DNA of 64,000 nt from DATLSM01 sp963722965 (GTDB taxonomy: Bacteria > Actinomycetota > Thermoleophilia > Solirubrobacterales > 70-9), in contig CAVROX010000002.1 in assembly GCA_963722965.1 (NCBI GenBank), forward strand, positions 62,001 through 126,000. Direction: 5' to 3'. Within the stretch, counting starts at the first letter, position 1, and each line of letters begins with the position of its first letter. A program made the translations under genes and the position numbers. Shown here piece after piece: positions 45,075 through 54,226 of the stretch. The notes below the pieces were generated by a model, which did not search any database, was not told where the DNA came from, and saw nothing but the letters and a program-made list of their open reading frames with translations.

Positions 45075-46351
45075 CGCGCCCCCCCGCCGCGCTCGATTAC
45101 GGCCGCGGTCGTATGTGGGAGGAAGACGATGCCGCGGTCGTTGGGACCGCCGAAGACGACGAAATCCATGGCGTTGGGCACGTAGAGCGCGATGCCGCCT
45201 TCAAAGGCGCGGTTGATTCCACAGTGAACGAAGTAGTGACCCGGCGCCAGAAGATTGTCCAGGGTCGACGCGACCCTCACCCGCTCGCCAGCGGCGAGTG
45301 CGCGTTCTCCTCCCTCGCCGACGGCAACACCGAACTGGAAGACGCCCACGCCGTCCCCGTTGGCGATCACGAAGCCGACGTCAAGGCCTACCAGGTCTTC
45401 ACGGGCTTCGATCTGGACCCGCAGCCCTATCTTCTCGCCATGCTCGATCGTGTCGACCCTCTCCTCCTTTTCGTTCTCGATGTGAGCGTCCAATATCCGC
45501 ACCACGCTGTTGCCGGCGGATTCGACCCCGGCACGGTGGTCGCTTTGGCCACGTTCGAAGTTCAGCTGCAAATAGCTGCGGCCGACTTCGGCCGGGTCGC
45601 CAATCTGCTGGATCTGGCCGCCGTCGATCAGCATCGCCCGGTGGCAGTAGTCCTCCACCGTCCTCATCTCGTGGGTTACGAGAACGATCGTCTTGCCTGC
45701 CGCTTTCATCTCGCGGAAGGCGTCGGCGCACTTCTGCTGGAAAGCCGCGTCGCCGACCGCCAACACCTCATCGATCAGGAGGATGTCGGCGTCGACCTCC
45801 ATCATCAAGGAGAAGGCGAGCCGGACCAGCATGCCCGAGGAATAGTTCTTCAGCTTCAGGTCGACGAAGCCACTGAGTTCGGCGAAATCGAGCACGGCGT
45901 CGATCCGATTGCGGGTCTCCTGCGGCGTCAGGCCCATCATCACCCCGTTGAGGACGACGTTCTCCCGTGCCGTCAGCTCCAGGTTGAAGCCCACGCCTAG
46001 CTCGATGAAGGGGGCGAGCCGGCCGGCCATCCGGATCGTCCCGGCGTCGGCCCGGTAGATGCTGGCGAGCAGCTTGAGCAGCGTGCTCTTGCCCGAGCCG
46101 TTGCGACCGACGATGCCGAAGAACTCACCCTGGCGGATCTCGAAAGAGACGCCGTCGAGGGCTCGCAGCTCTCGGTAATCCCGAGACGCGAACGGTCTCA
46201 CCACTCGCTCTTTTAGCGAGTCAACCCGCTGGGTTGGGATGCGAAAGGCCTTATGCAGATCCCTGACCTCGATCGCAAGTGGTGCGTCAGGGCCAGGGCG
46301 GGCGGGCACGTTCACCGCGCGGGTGGTTGCGATAGCGTCTTTGGTCGGCAT
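45071..46351 (-). CDS. wzt: ABC transporter ATP-binding protein for polysaccharide export, with C-terminal substrate-binding domain
   Basis: 426 residues. The ATPase domain has Walker A GIVGRNGSGKSTLLKLLA, signature YSSGMLVRLAFSLMMEV, Walker B ADILLIDEVLAVGDAAF and switch His in VTHEMRTVEDYC. The C-terminal 150 residues form a Wzt-type beta-sandwich (RILDAHIENEKEERVDTIEH, YFVHCGINRAFEGGIALYVP) that in O9a-like systems recognises the non-reducing end of the glycan. This would make export dependent on a terminal modification, such as methylation. The partner permease follows directly. Confidence 0.92.
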   Translation of the reverse strand: MPTKDAIATTRAVNVPARPGPDAPLAIEVRDLHKAFRIPTQRVDSLKERVVRPFASRDYRELRALDGVSFEIRQGEFFGIVGRNGSGKSTLLKLLASIYRADAGTIRMAGRLAPFIELGVGFNLELTARENVVLNGVMMGLTPQETRNRIDAVLDFAELSGFVDLKLKNYSSGMLVRLAFSLMMEVDADILLIDEVLAVGDAAFQQKCADAFREMKAAGKTIVLVTHEMRTVEDYCHRAMLIDGGQIQQIGDPAEVGRSYLQLNFERGQSDHRAGVESAGNSVVRILDAHIENEKEERVDTIEHGEKIGLRVQIEAREDLVGLDVGFVIANGDGVGVFQFGVAVGEGGERALAAGERVRVASTLDNLLAPGHYFVHCGINRAFEGGIALYVPNAMDFVVFGGPNDRGIVFLPHTTAAVIERGGGAR

Positions 46352-46627
46352 CTGAGGGGCCTTTCAGCCTGGCCGCGGTTGCTCCGCGAACCGGCGATGA
46401 TGGCGAAAAGCTAGCGCGACGCTCCCATCTCATGGCTTTCGCGGCGGAGATGCGGCTGGATCCGTAGCGGTGGTGATCCACGGCTGGAACTCGCTGGGCG
46501 ATGATCCGTGCGACGTGCTCGCAATTATGACCGGGCGGAGAACCTGCCCTCGCCCGGCGGGGTCGGGCCTACGCCGACGGACGTGCTCGGTCTCTGGCCG
46601 CTCCCTGCCGGTAGGCTGCAACCTCGC
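46352..46627. other. Divergent promoter region between wzt and rmlA
   Basis: No gene seen in these 276 bases. The spacing between divergent operons implies promoters for both. A TAGGCT hexamer about 15 bases before the rmlA ATG (46611-46616) could be a -10 box with a near-leaderless transcript; no convincing -35 accompanies it. Confidence 0.4.
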
Positions 46628-47702
46628 ATGGAGCCCCTCAAGGGACTGATCCTCTCCGGCGGGGCCGGCACCCGCCTGCGCCCGATCACCCACACCTCGG
46701 CGAAGCAGCTCGTGCCGGTCGCCAACAAGCCGGTGCTCTTCTACGGGATCGAGGCGCTGGTCGATGCCGGGGTGACGGAGATCGGGATCATCATCGCGCC
46801 GGAGACCGGGGACGAGATTCGTGCCGCGGTCGGGGACGGGTCGGCATTTGGGGCGCAGGTCACCTACATCGTCCAGGACAAGCCGGCCGGGCTCGCCCAC
46901 GCTGTCCTCACTGCCGAGGAGTTCATCGGCGGCTCACCCTTCGTCATGTACCTGGGCGACAACCTGCTCCGTGACGGCCTCGCGCGGCCTGGTCTCCACC
47001 TTCCGAGCCGACCAGCCCGACGCGCTGATCCTCCTCACCCCGGTCGAGGACCCGAGCTCCTACGGTGTCGCCGAGCTTGACGGCGAGCGCATCGTCCGGC
47101 TGATCGAGAAGCCCAAGGAGCCTCCCTCCAACCTCGCCCTGGTCGGCGTCTACCTGTTCGGCCCGCCGATCTTCGACGCCGCCCGCGCCCTCGAGCCCTC
47201 CTGGCGCGGGGAGCTGGAGATCACCGAGGCGATCCAGGGCCTGATCGACGATGGACACCGCGTCCAGTCGGAGATCGTCACCGGCTGGTGGAAGGACACC
47301 GGCCAGCTCGGGGACATGCTCGAGGCAAACCGACTGGTGCTGGAGGAGATCGAGACCCGTCTCGACGGGGACACAGACGACTCCCGCATCGAGGGCCGGG
47401 TGGTGGTCGAGGAGGGTGCGGTCGTGACCGGCTCGGTCGTCCGCGGCCCCGCCGTGATCGGCGCCGGCGCCCGGATCGAGGACGCCTACGTCGGCCCCTA
47501 CACCTCGATCGGCGAGAACGTCCGCATCTGCCGCTCAGAGGTGGAGCACTCGATCGTCCTCGCCGGGTCGGTGGTCGAAGACCTCGGCACCCGGATGGAG
47601 GCCAGCCTGCTCGGCCGCAACGTCAAGCTCACCCGCAGCGACGGGATGCCGAAGACGCTGCGCCTGCTGGTCGGCGACAACTCCGAGATCGAACTGATCT
47701 GA
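46628..47702 (+). CDS. rmlA: Glucose-1-phosphate thymidylyltransferase, long form (one frameshift in this sequence)
   Basis: First enzyme of dTDP-L-rhamnose synthesis: glucose-1-phosphate + dTTP to dTDP-glucose. About 358 residues, the long type with a C-terminal left-handed beta-helix. Motifs: LKGLILSGGAGTRLRPITHT (nucleotide loop), SAKQLVPVANKPVLFYGIEA, FVMYLGDNLLRDG, then after the break RADQPDALILLTPVEDPSSY, RLIEKPKEPPSN and TGWWKDTGQLGDMLEANR; the hexapeptide-like end includes VVRGPAVIGAGARIEDAYVG. One extra C near 46990 interrupts the frame (LARLVSTFRADQ restored). TGATG joins it to rmlD. Confidence 0.88.
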
Positions 47703-48556
47703 TGAAGCTGTTGGTCACAGGCGCCGCGGGAATGCTCGGTCGCGACGTGATGCTCGCCGCCGGCAACGCCGGCCACGATGTGGTCGGTTTCGGTCGCGCC
47801 GAGCTCGACGTGACCGACCCTGCCGCGGTCGGCAGGAGGTTCGGCGTTGAGCACCCCGACGTGGTCATCCACTGCGCCGCCTGGACCGACGTCGACGGGG
47901 CGGAGGAGGCCGAGGAGGCGGCGATGGCGGTCAACGGGACCGGCGCCGGCAACGTCGCCGCAGCCGCGGCGGAGGTCGGCGCCTCGGTCGTCTACGTCTC
48001 CAGCGACTACGTCTTCGACGGCGCCAAGGGCGCGCCCTACGTCGAGAGCGATCAGCCGGCGCCGCTGTCCGCCTACGGGCGCACCAAGCTCGCCGGCGAG
48101 GAGGCGACCGCTGCCGCCAACAAGCGCCACTTCATCGTCCGCTCCTCCTGGCTGTTTGGCATCGGCGGCTCCAACTTCGTCGAGACGATGCTGCGGCTGG
48201 CCGCCGAGCGCGGCGGGTCTCGTCGTCGCGCGACCAGGTCGGCTCGCCCACCTACACCTGGCATCTCGCCCACGGCATCGTCCGCCTGATCGAGGGGCTT
48301 GAGTACGGCATCCATCACATGGCCGCCGCGGGCTCCTGCTCGTGGTATGAGTTCGCACAGCGAGATCTTCGAGCAGGCCAGGGTCGAGTGCACGGTGCTG
48401 TCGGCGACCACCGAGATGCTCGGGCGGCCGGCGCCGCGACCGCCGTACTCGGTGCTGAGCAGCCAGCGCGAGCATGCGATCCGGCTGCCCTCCTGGCAGG
48501 AGGGCCTCGCCGGCTACTTGGCCCAGCGCCAGGCGGAGATGGAGCCGGCGGCGTGA
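47702..48556 (+). CDS. rmlD: dTDP-4-dehydrorhamnose reductase (frameshifted in this sequence)
   Basis: Last enzyme of dTDP-L-rhamnose synthesis, using NAD(P)H. About 284 residues: MKLLVTGAAGMLGRDVMLAA, VVIHCAAWTDVDGAEEAEEA, VYVSSDYVFDGAKGAPY, YGRTKLAGEEA (YxxxK) and FIVRSSWLFGIGGSNFVETM. After LAAERGG the frame is lost near 48214-48232 and again near 48357; the pieces DQVGSPTYTWHLAHGIVRLI and EIFEQARVECTVLSATTEML and SSQREHAIRLPSWQEGLAGY complete the fold. The ATG shares one base with the rmlA stop, and the stop overlaps the rmlB GTG. Confidence 0.86.
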
Positions 48557-49543
48557 AGCTATTGGTCACCGGTGCGGCCGGCTTCATCGGCTCGACCTAC
48601 GTGCGGCTGATCGACAGGAGCACGAGGTCACCGTGCTCGACAAGCTGACCTACGCCGGGCGGCGCGAGAACCTGCCCGAGGGGGTCGAGCTGGTTCATCG
48701 GCGCGATCGAGGACCCGGATGATCGTCCGCGAGGCGATGGAAGGCGCCGACGCGGTGGTCAATTTCGCCGCCGAGATCGCACGTCGACCGCTCGATCGAT
48801 GATCCAGGACGCCTTCGCCCGCACCCACGTGCATCGGCACCGGCGTGCTCCTCGATGCCGCCCGCGAGCTGGGGGTCGTGCGCTACCTGCAGGTCTCCAC
48901 CGATGAGGTCTACGGCTCGATCGAGTCGGGCTCCTTCACCGAGACCTCGCCGCTTGATCCCTCCTCGCCCTACTCGGCGACCAAGGCCGGCGGGCGACCT
49001 GCTGGTCTCCGCCCACTTCCACACCTACGGCTCGGAGGCGGTGATCTGCCGCGGCTCCAACAACTACGGCCCGCGCCAGTACCCCGAGAAGCTGATCCCG
49101 CTGATGATCCTCAACGCGATGCACGGCGACCCGCTGCCCGTTTACGGCGACGGCCGCCAGATCCGCAACTGGCTCTACGTCGAGGACTTCTGCCGCGGGA
49201 TCCACGACGGTGCTGATCAACGGCCGTCCCGGGCGAGGCCTACAACGTCGGCGGTCCGGACGAGTGCGAGAACATCGAGGTCGTCAGGCGGGTGATCGAG
49301 CTGGCCGGCGCCGAGGAGTCGCTGATCGAGTACGTCAAGGACCGCCCTGGCCACGACCGCCGCTACTCGCTCGCCAGCGACAAGGTCCGCGAGGAGCTGG
49401 GTTGGGAGGCGCAGGTGCGCTTCGCCGAGGGCCTGGAGCTGACCGTCGCCTGGTACCGCGACAACGACGAGTGGTGGGGGCCGATCCGCTCCGGCGAGTA
49501 CCGCGAGTACTACGAGCGCCAGTACGGCAAGAGCCTCGGCTGA
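48553..49543 (+). CDS. rmlB: dTDP-glucose 4,6-dehydratase (many frameshifts in this sequence)
   Basis: Second enzyme of the pathway: dTDP-glucose to dTDP-4-keto-6-deoxyglucose. In pieces the family is unmistakable: KLLVTGAAGFIGSTYVRLID, TVLDKLTYAGRRENLPEG, HVDRSID with an extra base, YLQVSTDEVYGSIESGSFTE (Thr, Asp, Glu of the active site), PLDPSSPYSATKAGG (YxxxK), GSNNYGPRQYPEKLIPLMIL and GDGRQIRNWLYVEDFCRGIH. About nine indels lie near 48617, 48695, 48724, 48777, 48811, 48832, 48989, 49207 and 49235; most are cured by deleting one base. Intact family length would be about 325. Either a very poor stretch of consensus or a decayed gene. Confidence 0.85.
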
Positions 49544-50090
49544 TGGCCCAACGGCTGGAGACCAAGATCGACGGCGTCGTCCTGCTGGAGCCCGAGGTTC
49601 ACGGCGATGAGCGCGGCTTCATGGTCGAGACCTTCAGACGTGACACCTGGGCCGAGCTGGGGGTCGACGTCGAGTTCGTCCAGCACAACCACTCGCGCTC
49701 TGTCAAGAGCACCTTGCGGGGCCTGCACTTTCAGACCGAGCCGGGCCAGGCGAAGCTGGTCCGCTGCCCCCGTGGGTCGATCTTTGACGTCGCCGTCGAC
49801 CTGCGCCGCGACTCGCCCACCTACGGCGGGTGGGAAGGCCACGTACTCGATGACAGAAGGCACCACCAGCTCTTCGTCCCTGCCGGCTTCGGCCACGGCT
49901 TCGTCGTCCTCAGCGACGTCGCCGACGTCGCCTACCTCTTTCCAGCACCTACGACCCGCTGACTGAGGCCGGTATCGCATGGGATGACCCTGACCTCGGC
50001 GTCGAGTGGCCGATCGCCGAACCACTCCTCTCCGAGCGCGACCGGACCGCGCCGAGGCTCGCCGAACTGGCCGATTCGCTTCCTTTCTGA
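49543..50090 (+). CDS. rmlC: dTDP-4-dehydrorhamnose 3,5-epimerase (one frameshift in this sequence)
   Basis: Third enzyme of the pathway, a cupin of about 182 residues. GVVLLEPEVHGDERGFMVET, VEFVQHNHSRSVKSTLRGLH (with the catalytic His), VRCPRGSIFDVAVDLRRDSP and VPAGFGHGFVVLSDVADVAY are typical. One base appears lost in TTTCC near 49943, after which YDPLTEAGIAWDDPDLGVEW continues the family, where the Tyr of the YDP motif helps catalysis. ATG shares one base with the rmlB stop. The gene order is A-D-B-C. Confidence 0.88.
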
Positions 50091-50103
50091 GGAGCGGCGC
50101 AGC

Positions 50104-51258
50104 TCATCTCGATTGAGCCCCGCCCATCGTTTCGGCGAGCAGCTCGCGCATCCGGGCGGTGAAGCGCTCGCGGGAGAACTCGGCGGCTCGGGCGGCGAGG
50201 CGCTCACGGTCCCAGTCCCCGGCGGCGATCGCCTCGATCGCCTCGCGCAGGGAACTCGCCGTCGGGTCGGGGAGGAGGAAGCCGTCGACGCCGTCGCGGA
50301 CGATGTCCCGAGCCCCGCCGGCGTCCAGCGCGATTACGGGCGCGCCGGCGGCGAGTGCCTCGACCATCGTGATCCCGAAGTCCTCTTCGCCGACGTGCAG
50401 GAAACCAGCGGCTCCGCGGTACAGCTCGGCCAGCTCCTCGCGCGAGATCCAGCCGCGCAGCTCGACGTTGTCGGGCAGCTCGGTTCGCAACTGCGCTTCC
50501 AGCGGGCCGATGCCGACCATCGTCAGCCGCCGAGGGAGCCCGCGGAACGCCTCGGCGACCAGCTGCGGGCGCTTGTAGGGGACCAGACGGCCGACCCAGA
50601 GGAAGTGCCGCCGCTCCGCATGGGTGCGCGATTGCAGGTCACTCAGCTCGACCGGCGGGTAGATCACATCGGCGTCGCGGCCGTAGAAGCGGCGGATGCG
50701 CTCTCGCACCGCGCTGGAGTTGGCGATGAGCCGATCGGGGCGCTGCGCGGCGGCTCGGTCGCGGCGTCGCAGCCAGCCCGAAAGCAGGCGCAGCCCGGCG
50801 CCGCGCGCACCGTGCAGGCGACCCCGCTCGGTCTCGGTCAGCCAGGCATAGCGCATCGGCGTGTGGCAGTAGCAGACCGTCGACGTGGCGGCCGGGGGTG
50901 AGGCGTTGATCGCGCAGGAGTGGGAGGAAATCACGACCGCCCGGTAGGGGCTTAGGTCCAGCGAGCGGAAGTAGTGCGGCATATAGGGGAGGAGGTAGCG
51001 CCAGCGCCCCGGGTCGTGGCCGACCTGGCGCATGCCCGGGAGTCGCGACGCCCGCGACTCAGCGACGATTCGGGCCGCCAGTTTGGCTGGAAGCAGCTCG
51101 CGCGCGGCGTGGAAGGTGTAGATGTCGACCCGGCTTGCCTCGGCGAGGACGTCATTGGCCAGCGCCTCGACCACGCGCTCTGAGCCGTGGTAGCCCTGGA
51201 ACCAGTCGTGCACGATCGCAACCGGCCGACCGGTCCAAGGGGCGGCGTCGTCGCTCAT
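50104..51258 (-). CDS. GT4 glycosyltransferase
   Basis: 384 residues, GT-B fold. VAIVHDWFQGYHGSERVVEA at the N-terminus, PYRAVVISSHSCAINASPPA, then PVELSDLQSRTHAERRHFLW, LVPYKRPQLVAEAFRGLPRR, LTMVGIGPLEAQLRTELPD and AGFLHVGEEDFGITMVEALA with the E(x7)E motif. Similar enzymes transfer mannose or rhamnose in lipid-linked glycan assembly. Convergent with rmlC, 13 bases away; shares no overlap with the GT2 gene starting further right on the other strand. Confidence 0.85.
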   Translation of the reverse strand: MSDDAAPWTGRPVAIVHDWFQGYHGSERVVEALANDVLAEASRVDIYTFHAARELLPAKLAARIVAESRASRLPGMRQVGHDPGRWRYLLPYMPHYFRSLDLSPYRAVVISSHSCAINASPPAATSTVCYCHTPMRYAWLTETERGRLHGARGAGLRLLSGWLRRRDRAAAQRPDRLIANSSAVRERIRRFYGRDADVIYPPVELSDLQSRTHAERRHFLWVGRLVPYKRPQLVAEAFRGLPRRLTMVGIGPLEAQLRTELPDNVELRGWISREELAELYRGAAGFLHVGEEDFGITMVEALAAGAPVIALDAGGARDIVRDGVDGFLLPDPTASSLREAIEAIAAGDWDRERLAARAAEFSRERFTARMRELLAETMGGAQSR

Positions 51259-51314
51259 CGAACGCCAGCGTAGAGCAGCGGGTCAAGCCGCAATCTGCCA
51301 AGCTCGCGCACTGG

Positions 51315-52124
51315 ATGGACCCCGTCCCGCCCGCCGTCACGGTGCTAATCGGCACCTTCGACAACCAAAGGACCGTCGCCCGGGCAATCGCCTCGATTCT
51401 GGGACAGACTGAGCCGAGGCTCGAGCTGATCGTCATCGACGACGGTTCAAGCGATCGCTCGGCCGAGACGGCACTGGAGGCGATCGGCGCTGACCCGCGG
51501 GGAAGGGTTATCGGGCTCGAGCAAAACGTAGGCATCGCGCGCTCGCTGAACGCTGGCTTGGAGGCCGCCGCCGCCCCGGTCATCGCGATCCAAGACGCCG
51601 ATGATTACTCGGCGCCAGAGCGCCTCGCGCGGGAGCTCGGCGTGCTCGCGGCCGAACCGGGGGTCGCGGTGGTGGGAGCTCGGATGCGCGAGGTCGACCT
51701 CGACGGGCGGGTGCTGCGCCCCCGCACCACCTTCGCCGCTGGAGACGTCGGCTCGGTTCTCCTGCACTTCAACCCGATTCCCAACAGCTCAGCCGCGTTC
51801 CGGCGTGAGGTGGCCCTTGCCGTCGGCGGCTATGACCCGCGCTACCGCTACGCCGCGGAGTACGACCTCTGGCTGCGGATTGGGGAGCGCCACCGAGTCC
51901 TCACGCTTGACGAGGAGCTCTGCACGCGCGTGATGGGCCCGACCAATGTCGCCGCACGCGCTGAGCGGGCACAGCTGGCTGAGGGGATTGCGATTCGGGC
52001 CCGGGCCCTGCGCCGACGGCGAAGTCTGCGGGGCGCGGGCGGGCTGGCGCGCCCGCTCGTTTCCTACGTGCTGCCGATCCGAGCCAAACGGGCCCTGCGC
52101 GAGCGGCGCGGTCAGGCGCCCTGA
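51315..52124 (+). CDS. GT2 glycosyltransferase
   Basis: 269 residues from ATG 51315, the first Met before VTVLIGTFDNQRTVARAIAS. LELIVIDDGSSDRSAETALE and PVIAIQDADDYSAPERLARE (DADD = metal-binding motif) follow, then NSSAAFRREVALAVGGYDPR and YRYAAEYDLWLRIGERHRVL, the acceptor side of rhamnosyl/galactosyl-type GT2 enzymes. The gene stands alone on the plus strand between two leftward GT4 genes and overlaps the end of the right one by 13 bases. Confidence 0.83.
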   Translation: MDPVPPAVTVLIGTFDNQRTVARAIASILGQTEPRLELIVIDDGSSDRSAETALEAIGADPRGRVIGLEQNVGIARSLNAGLEAAAAPVIAIQDADDYSAPERLARELGVLAAEPGVAVVGARMREVDLDGRVLRPRTTFAAGDVGSVLLHFNPIPNSSAAFRREVALAVGGYDPRYRYAAEYDLWLRIGERHRVLTLDEELCTRVMGPTNVAARAERAQLAEGIAIRARALRRRRSLRGAGGLARPLVSYVLPIRAKRALRERRGQAP

Positions 52125-53176
52125 CTGGGAGCGCCTGCCCCCAGGGCAGCCTCGTACTGTTCCCGCGTCCCGGCCAGGAATCGCTCGATCCCGAACTCGG
52201 CGCGGACCCTGGCGCGAGCCGCGGTGCCGAGCCGGATCCGGGCGTCTGGGTCGGCGGCGAGCCGGGCGAGGAGCGCAGACATTGCCGCGACGTCGCCGGC
52301 CGGGAAAACGGCGCCCGCGTCGCCAACCGTCTCGGCGTTGCCGGTCCCGTCGGCTACGATCGGGCAGAGGCCGTGGGCCATCGCCTCCAGCAGCGCAAAC
52401 GACATTCCCTCCCGATGGGAGGGAAGCAAGAACAGGTCCGCGGCCGCATATAGATCCTCGAGGTCCTCACGCTGACCCAGTGAGCTGACCCCGACCCCTT
52501 CGCGGGCACGGGAGTTGACCTTCTCTTCAAGCGGCCCCCTACCCGCGATCAGGAGCACGACACGGGCGCCGCGAGCCCGAGCCGCCTGCACCGCGTCGAT
52601 GGCGCCCAGCGGGTCCTTGCGCTCCTCGAGCTGGCCCGCGAACAGGATCGCGACCTCCTCGATACCGAGGCCCAACGAGCGCCGAGTCTGATCTCGCCGT
52701 GCGGCGCTCGCCGGGTCCGCCTTCGGCACGCCGTTTCGCACCACGACCAGCCGGTCTTGAAGTCCCGGAGGCAGGATCGAGGCGAGATCCTCGCGCTCGT
52801 CTTGGGCGATGCAGATCATCCGCCTGGACGCCTTGATGGCCGCCCGAAGCCGGCGGCGAACCAACCACGCGCTTGCTCCCCGCGCCCGCCGCAGGCGGTG
52901 CAGGCCGTGGCTAGTTATCACCAGCGGCCGTCCCCGCAAGGCTGGTGCGGTGAGCATCGCCGCCATGTCTCCGTGGACGTGGACCAGGTCCGCGCCGTGG
53001 CCGAGTCTGACGATGCGCCGCCGGCGCCGCAGCACTGAGATGATGCCGCGCAGACGCGAACGGGTGACGCTGAGCGCCACGCGGTGGTGACTGTAGCCCT
53101 CGAGCTCTTCGAGCAGGTCGACGTACGTCTCCGCTCCTCCCCCCGGATGGGGGAGGACATGCAGGACGGTGCGCAT
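52112..53176 (-). CDS. GT4 glycosyltransferase
   Basis: 354 residues from ATG 53174-53176, which gives TVLHVLPHPGGGAETYVDLL, the expected GT4 glycine-rich start; longer readings upstream overlap the next gene. DLVHVHGDMAAMLTAPALRG, LVVVRNGVPKADPASAARRD, EVAILFAGQLEERKDPLGAI, VVLLIAGRGPLEEKV and ADLFLLPSHREGMSFALLEA (E(x7)E) follow. Donor sugar not predictable. First codon lies 14 bases from the next GT2 gene's stop. Confidence 0.85.
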   Translation of the reverse strand: MRTVLHVLPHPGGGAETYVDLLEELEGYSHHRVALSVTRSRLRGIISVLRRRRRIVRLGHGADLVHVHGDMAAMLTAPALRGRPLVITSHGLHRLRRARGASAWLVRRRLRAAIKASRRMICIAQDEREDLASILPPGLQDRLVVVRNGVPKADPASAARRDQTRRSLGLGIEEVAILFAGQLEERKDPLGAIDAVQAARARGARVVLLIAGRGPLEEKVNSRAREGVGVSSLGQREDLEDLYAAADLFLLPSHREGMSFALLEAMAHGLCPIVADGTGNAETVGDAGAVFPAGDVAAMSALLARLAADPDARIRLGTAARARVRAEFGIERFLAGTREQYEAALGAGAPSQGA

Positions 53177-53190
53177 AGCGCGCGAGGCTA

Positions 53191-54219
53191 CTAGCGGTGG
53201 CCGCGTCGATGGCGCAGCAGGGCCCGAACGGCGGTCAGCCGCCGCCACCAGATCCCGGTGAGCAGAGAGAGCTCGATCCCCATCGTCTCGTTTTCTCCCC
53301 AGAGCCGCCGCAGCGAACGAAGCGCCAGCCAGGCGGCGGGTTCCGGCGGCCGTCCGAGACGAGCCACTCGGCGCACGGTGCGTGCCTTGCCCGGCTGCAG
53401 CCTCCGACCGGCCCTCGTTTCGATGGTCTGCGCGGCGAGCCCGATACGGCGCACGTTGTTCTCGTAGGAGCGCTGGCCATGGTCTGCGACTTGCTCCAGG
53501 CTCTGCCATGGGTGGCGCCAGCTCAGCAGCCGCCCAGCATCCCAGGCTCGCATCGCAGCATCGTGACCGCGCGCCGCGCCTCGGTGCTGCACGTAGTCAT
53601 AAAGAGGCCTATCGAGATAGGCGATCCGGCCGGTCGCCAGGGCCACCGATGCGATCCACTGGTCGTGGAAGGGGTCTCCGATCGGCTCCGGGAAGGGCAG
53701 CACGATGTCGAGCAGCCCGCGCCGGAACATCGAGGCAGCGCCGGTCACGGTGTTTGCCAGCAGCAGCGAGGCAAGGTTGGTGTGGTTGTTTTGCCGTCCG
53801 CGCCAGAAGGTGTCGGAGATGAGCGCCCCGTCCTCATCCACGATCCGCATGTCGCTATAGACGAGCTGGGAGTCTCCGCGCCCGGCAAGGAGCTCGGTCA
53901 GCTTCTCTGGGTACCAGTAGTCGTCCTGATCGGCCAGGGCTATGAACTCGGCCTGAGGCGGGGCCATCAGCAATGCTCGTTCGAAGTTGAGGTAGAAGCC
54001 GAGCTGCCCCTGCGAGCGCGAGAGCTCAAAGCGCGGATCTTCGGAGATCAGCCCCCGCAACAGGTTGAAGCGCTCTTCGCAGGAACCGCCATCGCTGATC
54101 AGGCAGAGCCAGGCGTCATGGGTCTGTCCTTTGATTGAGTCGATCTGTCGCTCAAGCAGCGCCGGATCTGGCTCGAAGGTGGCCATGCAGATCGCCACCA
54201 GAGGAGGCTCGGTGGGCAT
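53191..54219 (-). CDS. GT2 glycosyltransferase (rhamnosyltransferase-like)
   Basis: 342 residues: PPLVAICMATFEPDPALLER, HDAWLCLISDGGSCEERFNL, EFIALADQDDYWYPEKLTEL (DQDDYW), SDMRIVDEDGALISDTFWRG and NTVTGAASMFRRGLLDIVLP with FHDQWIASVALATGRIAYLD. The ADQDDYWYPEKL and DTF/NTVTG pattern is frequent in rhamnosyltransferases (compare RfbF-type). This fits the rml genes of the same locus. A C-terminal helical region of about 90 residues may bind the membrane. Confidence 0.82.
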   Translation of the reverse strand: MPTEPPLVAICMATFEPDPALLERQIDSIKGQTHDAWLCLISDGGSCEERFNLLRGLISEDPRFELSRSQGQLGFYLNFERALLMAPPQAEFIALADQDDYWYPEKLTELLAGRGDSQLVYSDMRIVDEDGALISDTFWRGRQNNHTNLASLLLANTVTGAASMFRRGLLDIVLPFPEPIGDPFHDQWIASVALATGRIAYLDRPLYDYVQHRGAARGHDAAMRAWDAGRLLSWRHPWQSLEQVADHGQRSYENNVRRIGLAAQTIETRAGRRLQPGKARTVRRVARLGRPPEPAAWLALRSLRRLWGENETMGIELSLLTGIWWRRLTAVRALLRHRRGHR

Positions 54220-54226
54220 CGTGCTC

